Shown: positions 25,658 to 33,784 of the stretch, in pieces
Numbering within the stretch: the stretch's first letter is position 1
How the letters are laid out: each line of letters opens with the position of its first letter
The notes under the pieces: model-generated
Databases searched by the model: none
Told to the model about the DNA's origin: nothing
Seen by the model: only the letters and a program-made list of their open reading frames with translations
Source of the DNA: Myxococcus sp.
Lineage (GTDB): Bacteria; Myxococcota; Myxococcia; Myxococcales; Myxococcaceae
Length of the DNA stretch: 56,472 bases
Assembly (NCBI GenBank): GCA_014879945.1
Contig: JACSRE010000442.1
Location: 1 to 56,472 of the forward strand
Direction: 5' to 3'
Position numbers and translations under genes: made by a program

Positions 25658-26023
25658 ATGAGCGACAGTGACGAGCCGGGTTCAGAGAAGCGACGGTTCG
25701 CGAGGACCGCGCTGTCCCTGCTCGTGCAGTACCGCTTCAACACCTTCGAGGACTTCCTGGCCGAGTACTCGGTCAACCTGTCGGCCGGCGGCATGTTCAT
25801 TCGCACCGACCACCCGAAGGCCGAGGGCAGCATCATCTACCTGCAGTTCTCGCTCAAAGACGGCAGCCGGCTCGTCGAGGGCATGGGGCGCGTGGTGCGG
25901 GTGAACCCGCCCGGGGTCGAGGGGCGGGTGGCCGGCATGGGCGTCGAGTTCTTGAACTTCGACGACGAGTCGATGGCGCTCATCGGCGAGATCCTCGCCA
26001 GCAAGAACGCCAAGAAGAGCTGA
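25658..26023 (+). CDS. PilZ domain protein
   Basis: The protein is 121 residues and is a single PilZ domain. The c-di-GMP-binding signature is intact: RxxxR as 'RRFAR' (12-16) and the [DN]xSxxG motif as 'NLSAGG' (40-45). 'GMGVEFLNFDDES' closes the barrel. The shape matches the short PilZ paralogue family expanded in Myxococcus. It probably acts as a cytoplasmic c-di-GMP-responsive adaptor. A sensor kinase gene follows after 36 bases on the same strand, so second-messenger and two-component signalling may be co-expressed. ATG 25658 is the first start in frame with PilZ homology and has a -10-like element just upstream. Confidence 0.92.
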   Translation: MSDSDEPGSEKRRFARTALSLLVQYRFNTFEDFLAEYSVNLSAGGMFIRTDHPKAEGSIIYLQFSLKDGSRLVEGMGRVVRVNPPGVEGRVAGMGVEFLNFDDESMALIGEILASKNAKKS

Positions 26024-26059
26024 CGAAAGCGCGCGGCCCTTTGCTTTGATGGCCGCTCC

Positions 26060-27484
26060 GTGACGCTCCGCGCCCGCCTGCTGTTGGCCTTCCTGGTGCC
26101 CACCCTGGCGCTGCTCGTCTTCGGCGGGTTCCTCTTGTTCCGCGCCAGCCGCAACGTGCTCGAGCAGCAGCTCGGTGAGTCGTTGTCGGCCGTGGCCGCG
26201 ACGGTGGCTGCGCAGGTGAGCCCCGAGCGGGTGCTGGCCCTCACGCCCGAAGACGCGGTCGGTGACGGCAGCCGCACCTGGCGCTCGCTGAAGAAGACGC
26301 TCGAGGCGGCGCAGCAGGCGTCGGGCACCCGGCGGCTCTTCATCTTCGACGCGCAGCGCAGGGCGCTCATCGACGTCGGCGGCGGGCTGCCGCCCGGGGC
26401 CGAGGCGCCAGAGTTGCTCCGCGACGCGCTCGAGCTCGAGCAGGTGTTCGCCGGCGCGCCCAACGCGTCGCAGGTGCTCTTCAAGGGCACCGACGGCGCC
26501 TTCTACAAGACGGGCTACGCGCCGGTGCTGCAGGACGGGAAGGTGGTGGCCGTCGTCGCCGTCGAGGGGAGCGCCGCCTTCTTCGGGCCGCTGGCCGACC
26601 TCCGCAACGCCTTCGTCGCGCTGGCCGCGCTGACGCTGGTGCTGCTCGCCGCCGCCGCGGTGCTGTCGGCCCGCCAGGTCTCGCGCCCGCTCGAGCAGTT
26701 GGTGCAGGTCGCGCAGGTCATCGGCCAGGGAGACCTGACGTCACCGGTCGCGACCGACGCGAAGACCGTCGAGCTCGCCGCGCTGTCGCGCGCGCTGGAG
26801 CAGATGCGCGCCGGCCTCGAGAGCCGCGACCGACAGCTGAAGATGATGCTCGGCGGGGTGGCGCACGAGGTGAAGAACCCCCTGGGCGGCATCGAGCTCT
26901 TCACCGGCCTGCTCGACGAAGAGCTGCGCGGCGGGCAGCCCAGCGTGCCAGACGCGCTCGAGCACCTCGGCCGCATTCGCCGCGAGCTCGACTACCTCGG
27001 GCGCATCGTCGAAGACTTCCTCGCCTTCGCGCGCGAGCAGAAGGTGGCCAGGACGCCGTTCGAGCTCGCGCCCTTCGTCCACGGCGCCGTCGGGCACCTG
27101 CAGGGCGAAGCGAGCGCGCGGGGGGTGGCGCTGGTGCTCGAGGTCGGCGCGGCCAGGCTGGAGGGGGACGAGAGCCTGTTGACGAGCGCGCTGGTGAACC
27201 TGGTGAAGAACGCGCTGCAGGTCTCGAAGGCCGGCCAGACGGTGCGCGTGGTGGGCCGCGTCGAGGGCGGGCGCGGGGTGCTCGAGGTGCACGACGAGGG
27301 CCCGGGCATTCCCGTGGAGCTGCAGGCGCGCGTCTTCGAGCCCTTCTTCACCACGCGCGAGAAGGGCACCGGGCTGGGCCTGCCGCTGGCGCGGAAGTTG
27401 GTCGACGCCAACTCAGGCGCGCTGACGCTCGAGTCGCAGCCCGGGCACACGGTGTTTCGGTTGAGCCTGCCGCTCGCGGCCTGA
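26060..27484 (+). CDS. Membrane sensor histidine kinase with HAMP domain
   Basis: The protein has 474 residues from GTG 26060. The order is: transmembrane helix (5-27), a periplasmic sensor of about 155 residues that looks cache-like ('[20 protein letters not shown]'), a second helix (184-203), HAMP (about 205-257), HisKA with '[13 protein letters not shown]' (His269) and a HATPase with 'NLVKNALQ', 'DEGPGIP', '[19 protein letters not shown]'. There is no receiver or output domain and no response regulator next to it. It follows the PilZ gene by 36 bases. A TTTGAT element 9 bases before the GTG may allow separate transcription. Confidence 0.92.
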   Translation: MTLRARLLLAFLVPTLALLVFGGFLLFRASRNVLEQQLGESLSAVAATVAAQVSPERVLALTPEDAVGDGSRTWRSLKKTLEAAQQASGTRRLFIFDAQRRALIDVGGGLPPGAEAPELLRDALELEQVFAGAPNASQVLFKGTDGAFYKTGYAPVLQDGKVVAVVAVEGSAAFFGPLADLRNAFVALAALTLVLLAAAAVLSARQVSRPLEQLVQVAQVIGQGDLTSPVATDAKTVELAALSRALEQMRAGLESRDRQLKMMLGGVAHEVKNPLGGIELFTGLLDEELRGGQPSVPDALEHLGRIRRELDYLGRIVEDFLAFAREQKVARTPFELAPFVHGAVGHLQGEASARGVALVLEVGAARLEGDESLLTSALVNLVKNALQVSKAGQTVRVVGRVEGGRGVLEVHDEGPGIPVELQARVFEPFFTTREKGTGLGLPLARKLVDANSGALTLESQPGHTVFRLSLPLAA

Positions 27485-27536
27485 CGCCCGTGCGATGCAG
27501 GGGCAAGAAGGCGCTGGCGCCGCTGGGCCGCTCGCC

Positions 27537-27542
27537 TACCTT
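27537..27542 (+). promoter_or_regulatory. Candidate -10 element (TACCTT) before the receptor pseudogene
   Basis: TACCTT lies 9 bases before ATG 27552, matching the start-proximal pattern seen elsewhere in the window. The promoter may have survived the decay of the gene. Confidence 0.25.
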
Positions 27543-27551
27543 GCCGCGCCG

Positions 27552-28196
27552 ATGCCGCACCGACTCGTGACGTTGATGGTGTGCCTTGGGGCCGCGCCGG
27601 CCCTGGCCGACAGCGCCGACGTCGACGACCTCTCCCTCGAGGCCCTGCTCGACACCCGGGTCGAGGTCGCGACCAGCGACGCGCGCACCGCCCTCGAGGC
27701 GCCCAACGTGGTGGTGCTGCTGACGCGCGACGACATCGTCGCCTCGGGCTCGAGGGACCTGCTCGAGGTGCTCCAGTTGGTGCCGGGCTTCACCTTCCAT
27801 CACGACGTCTCGGGCGTGGTGGGCGTCGCCTTCCGCAACCTGTGGGGGCACGAGGGCAAGGTGCTGGTGATGCTCGACGGGCAAGAGGTGAACGAGCTGC
27901 TCTACTCGAGCACCCAGTTCGGCCACCACGTGCTCGCGCACACCATCGAGCGGCTCGAGATCATTCGCGGCCCCGGCTCGGCGCTCTACGGCGGCTCGGC
28001 CGAGCTGGCGGTCATCAACGTCATCACCCGGCAGGGCCGTTCGCTGCAGGGCGGCGAGGTGGCGGGGCGCGTCGCCGCGGGGGGCTCCACGACTGGTCGC
28101 TCGCCGGCTCCGCGGGCGCGCGCGACGAAGCCAGCGACGTCGAGTGGAGCGTGCACCTCGGTGCTCAAGCTGGTGCGCGTGGTGCAAAGCCCCTGA
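27552..28196 (+). pseudogene. TonB-dependent receptor, frameshifted and truncated
   Basis: A signal peptide (MPHRLVTLMVCLGAAPALA) is followed by 'DLSLEALLDTRVEVATS' and a complete plug domain with 'LLEVLQLVPGF', 'VLVMLDGQEVNE', 'IERLEIIRGPGSALYGGSAELAVINVITR', given here only as landmarks. Near 28088 the barrel-like reading shifts frame: one missing C would join 'AAGG-S' to 'HDWSLAGSAGARDEAS', a typical first barrel strand. Only about 40 barrel residues remain before the next gene starts at 28204, whereas the family is usually 600-900 residues. So the barrel is lost by deletion as well as frameshift. It cannot be a functional outer-membrane receptor. Confidence 0.85.
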
Positions 28197-28203
28197 CGCG
28201 GGT

Positions 28204-28836
28204 ATGCCCGCGACCGACGTGGTCGACCTCCGCACAGCGCTGGCGCGCACCGAGCCGCTCCCCGGCCTCCACGCGTGGACGGCGCCCGAGCCGGTGCCCC
28301 TGTGGCTCGAGCTCGAGGCGCAGCTCCAGCGCCAGCTCGAGCCGCCGTTCTGGGCGCACGCCTGGCCGGGCAGCCTGGCGCTCGCGCGGCACCTCTTGCA
28401 GCGCGCGCTCCCGGGGGTGCACGTGCTCGACTTCGGCTGCGGCGGAGGCCTGGCCGGCATCGCGGCGGCCAGGCAGGGCGCGCGCGTCGAGGCCAACGAC
28501 CTCGACCTCCTCGCGCTCGAGGCCACGCAGCTGAACGCGCGCGCGAACGGGGTGTCGGTGACGGTGACGGCCGACGACCGGGTCGGCGCCGACGAGGGGT
28601 GGCAGCTGGTGTTGGTGGGCGACGTCTTCTACGAGGCCCCGCTGGTCGCGCGGCTGGTGCCCTGGCTCGACGGGCTGGTGGCGCGGGGGGCCGAGGTGCT
28701 GGTGGGCGACCCGGGCCGCCAGTTCCTCCCGAAGGCGCGGGTGGACTTCGTCGAGGCGCACGGCGTCTCGTGCCTTGCCGCGTGGGACAGCGTGTCGGAC
28801 CGGCCCGCGACGGTGTGGCGATGGAGGCGCCCGTGA
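28204..28836 (+). CDS. EtfB-lysine-methyltransferase-like SAM methyltransferase
   Basis: The protein has 210 residues from ATG 28204. Motif I is 'VHVLDFGCGGGLAGIAAA' and the next acidic motif is 'VEANDLDLLALEATQLNA'. 'LVLVGDVFYEAPLVARLVPWL' with 'VLVGDPGRQFLP' is characteristic of the METTL20/EtfB lysine methyltransferase and ribosomal L11-like group. 'PPFWAHAWPGSLALARHLL' is the usual N-terminal signature. It probably methylates a protein lysine, but no etfB gene is nearby, so the target is unknown. Its stop overlaps the YkgJ-type gene as GTGA. It begins directly after the remnant receptor, whose truncation probably brought it here. Confidence 0.85.
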   Translation: MPATDVVDLRTALARTEPLPGLHAWTAPEPVPLWLELEAQLQRQLEPPFWAHAWPGSLALARHLLQRALPGVHVLDFGCGGGLAGIAAARQGARVEANDLDLLALEATQLNARANGVSVTVTADDRVGADEGWQLVLVGDVFYEAPLVARLVPWLDGLVARGAEVLVGDPGRQFLPKARVDFVEAHGVSCLAAWDSVSDRPATVWRWRRP

Positions 28837-29285
28837 GCCTCTGCCTGGCGTGCGGCTTCTGCTGCGACGGCACGCTCTTCAACCGCGTGCCGTTGACCGA
28901 GGCCGAGGCGCCCGCGCTCAAGGTGCCGCTCCAGGTCGTCGACGGGCAACACCACGCGCGCCAGCCGTGCCCGGCGCTCGAGGGCACCGCCTGCCGCGTC
29001 TACGCGGAGCGCCCCTTCACGTGCCGCCGCTTTCGCTGCTTGTTGCTCGAGGCGCACGAGGCGACCGAGGTGTCGCTGAGCGGCGCGGTCGAGATCGTCG
29101 AGGCGACGCGGGCGCTGCGCGCGACGTTGGCCGCCGCCCTGAGCCGGCCGGACGCGGGCCGAATCGTCGACGAGGCGCGCGCCCTGCGAGGCCCGCTCGA
29201 GCCGGCCGTCGCGCAGGCCCTCGAGCGCCTCGAGAAGCAGCTCGCCTTTCACTTCCTCGGCCAACGGTCGCGTCAACCCCGCTGA
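28833..29285 (+). CDS. YkgJ-type cysteine-cluster protein
   Basis: From GTG 28833 (TGGAGG just upstream, 4-base overlap with the methyltransferase) the protein has 150 residues. An ATG at 28821 would add four residues. The N-terminus has Cys4, Cys7, Cys10 and Cys11 in 'CLACGFCCDG', followed by 'CPALEGTACRVYAERPFTCRRFRC', the YkgJ/DUF3109-like Fe- or Zn-cluster pattern. The C-terminal half is helical, with many Arg/Leu/Ala residues. Proteins of this family bind zinc or an iron-sulfur cluster and are of unknown function. The methyltransferase-YkgJ coupling suggests a shared pathway. Confidence 0.88.
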   Translation: MSLCLACGFCCDGTLFNRVPLTEAEAPALKVPLQVVDGQHHARQPCPALEGTACRVYAERPFTCRRFRCLLLEAHEATEVSLSGAVEIVEATRALRATLAAALSRPDAGRIVDEARALRGPLEPAVAQALERLEKQLAFHFLGQRSRQPR

Positions 29286-29301
29286 GGCGTCGGCGGGAGC
29301 G

Positions 29302-30264
29302 TCAGGCGCGCGGCTCGAGGAGCGCGGCCGCCAGCGCGTCGAGGTCGTGACACCAGAAGGCCATTGGGCGCCGCGGCCTGCAGGCCCTCACCACCTCGAC
29401 CCACCGGGCGGGAATGGCGTCGGCGCCCAGTACGCTCCCCAGCAGCGCGCCCGCGATGCAGCCGTTGGTGTCGGTGTCACCGCCCAGGCCCACCACCTCG
29501 ACGAGCGCCTGCTCGAAGTCGCGCGCGTGCAGCAGCTGATGGAAGGCGGCCTGCAGCGCGTGGCGGACCCACCCCATGCTGGCGAAGGCGTCGCGCGGCA
29601 GCTCGCGGCGCGCGTCTTCCAGCGTCGGGAGCGCCTCGGCGCAGCTCGGCGTCGCGCGCGCCCACGTGAGGGTGGCCTCGAACACCTCGACGCCGGTGGC
29701 GCCGGTGCGGAGCGCGTGCGCGATGGCGAAGCAGAAGACCTCGTTCGCCGCCACGCACACCGGGTGCGGGTGGCTGAGGGTGGCGTCGGCGGCGGCCAGC
29801 CGGGCGAGCGCCTCGGGCTCGAGCGCGCACCCGAAGACGGCCAGCGGGCTCACCCGCATCAGCGCGCCGTTGGCCTGGCTGTCGCGCGAGGCGCGCGCTC
29901 TCACGGTCTGGGCGACGGCGCCGCCCGGTTTCACTGCTGCACCGAAGGCGCGCCGCGTGGTGCCGCCGCAGTCGGGAGGACCGCCGAGGCACCACGCCAG
30001 GTAGCGGCCCGCCGCGTCGTCTTCGTCGTAGCGGCCCTGGGCCGCGAGGCTGCGGGCGAGGCAGAGCGCCAGCTCGGTGTCGTCGGTGATCTGCCCCGGC
30101 AGCAGCCCGAACGGGCCACCCCCCACCAGCTCCCGGTGCCCGGTGGGATGTCTGGCCGCGATGGCGTCGGCGCGCTCGAACTCCACCGTGGTGCCCAGCG
30201 CGTCACCCACCGCCTGGCCCCACAACACACCGCGCGCCCGATTCAGGAGGAGGGAGTCGATCAT
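29302..30264 (-). CDS. ADP-ribosylglycohydrolase (DraG/ARH family)
   Basis: The protein has 320 residues, full length for the family. The dinuclear metal-site motifs are present: 'GQITDDTELAL' (T-D-D at 60-62) and 'GLGGDTDTNGCIAGALLG' (D263, D265). 'NGALMRVSPL' (132-141) is also conserved. These enzymes hydrolyse ADP-ribose from modified protein side chains or small molecules. No ADP-ribosyltransferase (DraT) or nitrogenase gene is nearby, so the substrate is unknown. ATG 30264 is preceded by a locally AT-rich stretch with a plausible promoter. It converges on the YkgJ-type gene, 16 bases away. Confidence 0.92.
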   Translation of the reverse strand: MIDSLLLNRARGVLWGQAVGDALGTTVEFERADAIAARHPTGHRELVGGGPFGLLPGQITDDTELALCLARSLAAQGRYDEDDAAGRYLAWCLGGPPDCGGTTRRAFGAAVKPGGAVAQTVRARASRDSQANGALMRVSPLAVFGCALEPEALARLAAADATLSHPHPVCVAANEVFCFAIAHALRTGATGVEVFEATLTWARATPSCAEALPTLEDARRELPRDAFASMGWVRHALQAAFHQLLHARDFEQALVEVVGLGGDTDTNGCIAGALLGSVLGADAIPARWVEVVRACRPRRPMAFWCHDLDALAAALLEPRA

Positions 30265-30266
30265 GA

Positions 30267-30295
30267 ATAAAAGAGTCTCAAGAACTCAATATCAA
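30267..30295 (-). promoter_or_regulatory. Candidate sigma-70-like promoter for the DraG-like gene
   Basis: On the minus strand TTGATA and TTTTAT are separated by exactly 17 bases, and TTTTAT ends 2 bases before ATG 30264. The region is unusually AT-rich for this genome. Transcription would start inside or just after the start codon region, so either the mRNA is leaderless or the real start is the next one downstream. Confidence 0.4.
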
Positions 30296-30424
30296 GTCAA
30301 CGGGCTCTGGAGGCTCGGCGCCGGCGGTTCGGTGAGGACGTCGGTGACATGAGCCTCCATCGCGCCAGCGGCGACGTTCTCGACGCCACCGACGACGACG
30401 CCACCGCCGACGCCGCCGCGCAGC

Positions 30425-31438
30425 TCACCGACGACGCCGCGCGAGCGCCACCACGCCCAACGCGAGCAGGAACGTCGAGGCGTCGACCGACGAGCAGCGA
30501 CAGCCCGACCTCGCGTTGAGCGGCGGCGCGGTGCCGGCGTCAGGCGGGGAGCCCGCGTCGCTCGAAGGACCCGCGTCAGGAACCACGGCGCCAGCGTCGG
30601 GCGGAGGCAGGCCCGCGTCGGGTCGGCCGGCGTCGACCGGCGTCATGGCGCCTGCGTCGAAGCCCGCGTCGAACGGCGCTGGCCCTGCGTCGAGGCCTGC
30701 GTCGCCCGGCACGCTCCCCGCGTCGGGCGTGCCGCTCGAGCCACCATCGGGGAAGCAGAAGACGGCCGGCGATGCGCTGTTCCTCGCCACCGGCGTGGTG
30801 GCCTCGAAGTCGAGCGCGTTCACGTCGGTGTCGAGGCAGCCTTCGGCGCGGCGCACCAGGCCGGTGGTGACCGAGGGCGCCGGCGCGCCTGCGTCGGCGG
30901 CGCCTCCCGCTGCCTCGAAGCAGTTGGCGGTGCCCGCGCCCACGAAGTCGATCACCCGCGCGGCCTCGGCCGTGGCCAGCGGGCAGGAGGCCGACAGCGG
31001 CGCCACGCCATCGACGACCGCCAGCTTGAAGTCCGAGCGCGCCAGGTCGATGAGCGGGTTGACGGTGTCAGGCGTGGGCAGCGGCGCGCCACGCGTCGAC
31101 ATGCCCGACGAGAAGGCGATGAGGTGGTACCCGCCGGCTGGCACGCTCGCGCCGGGGTCGAAGTCGGCCACCAGCCAGTTGGTGCCCAGCGCCGACGCGT
31201 ACTGCACGGTGGTGTTGCCGAGCGCGACCGTCGCGCCCGAGGTGTTGTGCAGCTCCACGAAGTCGGTGCGGTACGGCGGGGGCGAGGGCGTGCCGATGGC
31301 GCCGCCCGCGCCGAACACCTGGCTGATGACGAGCGTCGTCGAGGGCAGCGGCTGCTGCACGCGGCCGACCGCTGGGTCGAGCGCGGGCCCGCACGCCGCC
31401 AGCCAGAGGAGGAGCAGCCGAAGGGGCAGGGCGCGCAT
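30425..31438 (-). CDS. Lamin-tail-domain lipoprotein with MYXO-CTERM-like tail
   Basis: From ATG 31438 the protein has 337 residues. The signal has a lipobox ('LLLWLAAC', Cys16). A lamin-tail-like domain follows (about 35-190): 'LVISQVFGAGG', 'YRTDFVELHNTSGATVALG', 'WLVADFDPGASVPAGGYHLIAF'. After cysteine-containing segments comes a Pro/Asp/Ala/Gly linker with about fifteen 'DAG' triplets. The end is 'SGCRCSS', a hydrophobic helix and 'ARRRR', the MYXO-CTERM layout recognised by myxosortase. Having both an N-terminal lipobox and this tail is unusual. It is 10 bases downstream of the hybrid kinase and is the last gene of a minus-strand run. Confidence 0.88.
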   Translation of the reverse strand: MRALPLRLLLLWLAACGPALDPAVGRVQQPLPSTTLVISQVFGAGGAIGTPSPPPYRTDFVELHNTSGATVALGNTTVQYASALGTNWLVADFDPGASVPAGGYHLIAFSSGMSTRGAPLPTPDTVNPLIDLARSDFKLAVVDGVAPLSASCPLATAEAARVIDFVGAGTANCFEAAGGAADAGAPAPSVTTGLVRRAEGCLDTDVNALDFEATTPVARNSASPAVFCFPDGGSSGTPDAGSVPGDAGLDAGPAPFDAGFDAGAMTPVDAGRPDAGLPPPDAGAVVPDAGPSSDAGSPPDAGTAPPLNARSGCRCSSVDASTFLLALGVVALARRRR

Positions 31439-31448
31439 CGGCCTCACT

Positions 31449-33731
31449 TCAGCTGGTGGACCGGGCCCGCGCCACCTGCTCGTTGGCGATCTTCCGGACG
31501 CCCTCGGCTGTGAAGGGCTTGTCGAGAATCGGCCGCCGCGCCTCGTCGAGGAAGTCACGGGCCGACTCGCTGAAGGCGCCGCCCGTCATGAAGACGACGC
31601 GCTCGGCGAGCTGGGGGTGGCTGGCGCGGAGCCGGTGGAAGACCTCGGTGCCCGACATCTCGGGCATCATCACGTCGCAGAAGATGACGTCGGGCCGCAG
31701 CTGCGGCAGCGCCTCGAGCGCCGCCCTCGCCTCCGAGAACGCGCTCACCTCGTGCAGCGGGCCCAGCAGGCGCTTGAGCGCCATCAGCACCGACGGCTCG
31801 TCGTCGATGAGCGCCACCACGCCGCGCGCCACGGGCACCGGGGTGGCGATGGGGGCGGGTGACTTGCGGGTGTCGACCGCCGCGCGCGGCAGCGTCACCT
31901 TGAAGGTCGTGCCGCGGCCGAGCGCGCTCTCGACCTGAATCGAGCCCCCGAGGCTCGTCACGATGCTGTGGCAGATGGAGAGGCCCAGGCCGGTGCCCTG
32001 GCCCACCGGCTTGGTGGTGAAGAAGGGGTCGAAGATCTGCGGCAGCACCTCGGGAGAGATGCCCTGCCCGGTGTCGCGCACCTGCACCACCGCGTTGCCG
32101 TCTTTGTCCACGCCGGTGGACACCACGATGCTGTGGTTCGAGACGTCACCGTCGGGCACCGCGTGGGCCGCGTTGATGAGCAGGTTGAGGAAGACCTGGC
32201 TCAGCTTGCCCTCGTTGCCCTTCACCAGCGGCACGTCGTCGAGGCGGCGCTCGAGCTGAGCGCGGTGCCGAATCTCGTTGCGCGCCATGGTGATGGCCGA
32301 CTCGATGACGCGCCGCACGTCGACCAGGCCGGTCTGCTCGTCGGGCGCGCGCGAGAACACCTTGAGGTCACGCACGATGGTGCTGACGCGGTCGGCGCCG
32401 ACGCGCGCGTCGCTGAGGGCCTCGGTCACCTCGTCGAGCCCCAAGAGGCTCGTCTCGCGCCTGAGCCGGGTCAGCTCCTCGACGGCGAACTGCAGGTTCG
32501 AGGTGATCCACGCCAGCGGGTTGTTGATCTCGTGGGCCACCCCGGCCGCGAGCGTGCCCACCGACGCCAGGCGCTCGGTGAGGGCCAGCCGCGCCTGCAG
32601 GAGGTGCTGGCCCGAGACGTCGCTCATCTCGCCGATGAGCCGCGAAGGAACGCCGGCGTCGTCGAAGAGCAGGTGCCCGCGGTCGATGACGGTGGCCCAG
32701 CTGCCGTTCTTGCGCCGGAACCGGTACGTCTCGCCCCACGTCTTGCGCCGCTCGATGAGCGCGTCCTGGAGCGTCGTCACCACGCGGTCGCGGTCGGCCG
32801 GGTGCAGGCACGACTCCCACCAGTCGAAGCTCAGCTCGTGCTCGTAGCCGAAGACCTGCTTCATGCGCGGGCTCCACTCGAGGTGGTTGTTGCGCAGGTT
32901 CCAGTCGTAGATGACGTTGGTGCTGGCCTCGGCGACGAGGTGGTACCGCTCCAGCATGTCCCGGGTGGTGCGCTCGTTGCTCGAGTGCTCGATGGCCAGG
33001 GCCGCGAAGCGCACCAGGGTGCTCATGATGTTGGTGTGCCGCTCGGTGGGCAACCCCGGCACCGGGCCCGACACCGTGAAGGCGCCCACCACCTCGCTGC
33101 TGAAGGTGATGATGGGCCACGCCCACCAGCTGCGCACCCCGCTGGCCACCACCTGCTCGTCTTCGGCGAAGCGCGGGTCGGTGGTGACGTCGTCGACGAA
33201 GACGGTGCGCTTGGTCGAGATGCACTCGCTGCACACGCCCCGGCTCTCGCTGGGCGCCAGGTGCTCGCACAGCTCGCGCAGCCGCGGCGGCACGCCAGCG
33301 CCTGCGCCGAACCGCAAGAGCCCGTCTTCGCCCAGCAGCACCACCGCGGGCGCGGAGCCGGGGAAGGCGGTCTCGGCCGCGCGACAGAGCTCGAGCAGCA
33401 CCCGCGACAGCGGCTGGCCCGACAGCAGCACGTCGACCAGCTCGAGGCCCGCCAGGGTGAGGCCGACGTCGAGCGCGCCCCGGCGCAGCGTCACGAACGT
33501 CGAGCCGTCCACCGCCAGGTCGCACGTCACCTCCCACGGCGTGTTGCCCAACAGCAGCGTGCGGGCGGCCGTCCGCGCGCGGCGCGCCTCGACCACGATG
33601 GGGAGCACGGGGCGCAAGAACGCGACGTGCTCGACCCTGGCGCCGACCCGGAGCGCCGGGTCGAGCGGCTGCGCGTCGTTCGTGAGCGAGGCGATGGTTC
33701 CATCGACTGAGAGGACCATCGAGACGCGCAT
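31449..33731 (-). CDS. Hybrid sensor kinase: GAF, PAS, HisKA, HATPase, receiver
   Basis: From ATG 33731 the protein has 760 residues and is soluble: no membrane helix is visible. The first 95 residues are of unknown fold. A GAF domain (about 105-270) contains two cysteines in 'GVCSECISTK'. A PAS domain follows ('NVIYDWNLRNNHLEWSPRM' and 'YRFRRKNGSWATVIDRGHL'). HisKA has 'AAGVAHEINNPLAW'. The HATPase has 'NLLINAAHA', 'DTGQGIS' and 'GTGLGLSICHSI'. The receiver has 'LIDDEPSVL', 'VIFCDVMMPEMSG' and 'ILDKPFT'. A TATGCT element 8 bases upstream suggests its own promoter. It lies between the ATP-grasp and lamin-tail genes. Confidence 0.92.
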   Translation of the reverse strand: MRVSMVLSVDGTIASLTNDAQPLDPALRVGARVEHVAFLRPVLPIVVEARRARTAARTLLLGNTPWEVTCDLAVDGSTFVTLRRGALDVGLTLAGLELVDVLLSGQPLSRVLLELCRAAETAFPGSAPAVVLLGEDGLLRFGAGAGVPPRLRELCEHLAPSESRGVCSECISTKRTVFVDDVTTDPRFAEDEQVVASGVRSWWAWPIITFSSEVVGAFTVSGPVPGLPTERHTNIMSTLVRFAALAIEHSSNERTTRDMLERYHLVAEASTNVIYDWNLRNNHLEWSPRMKQVFGYEHELSFDWWESCLHPADRDRVVTTLQDALIERRKTWGETYRFRRKNGSWATVIDRGHLLFDDAGVPSRLIGEMSDVSGQHLLQARLALTERLASVGTLAAGVAHEINNPLAWITSNLQFAVEELTRLRRETSLLGLDEVTEALSDARVGADRVSTIVRDLKVFSRAPDEQTGLVDVRRVIESAITMARNEIRHRAQLERRLDDVPLVKGNEGKLSQVFLNLLINAAHAVPDGDVSNHSIVVSTGVDKDGNAVVQVRDTGQGISPEVLPQIFDPFFTTKPVGQGTGLGLSICHSIVTSLGGSIQVESALGRGTTFKVTLPRAAVDTRKSPAPIATPVPVARGVVALIDDEPSVLMALKRLLGPLHEVSAFSEARAALEALPQLRPDVIFCDVMMPEMSGTEVFHRLRASHPQLAERVVFMTGGAFSESARDFLDEARRPILDKPFTAEGVRKIANEQVARARSTS

Positions 33732-33739
33732 CGCGGCGC

Positions 33740-33745
33740 AGCATA
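33740..33745 (-). promoter_or_regulatory. Candidate -10 element (TATGCT) before the hybrid kinase
   Basis: Minus-strand TATGCT lies 8 bases before ATG 33731 with no SD between. It agrees with the start-proximal pattern and supports ATG 33731 over the ATG at 33719. Confidence 0.35.
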
Positions 33746-33784
33746 GCCCCCGCCGCGCGGGCGATTGGGAGCTTTCCCACGGGC

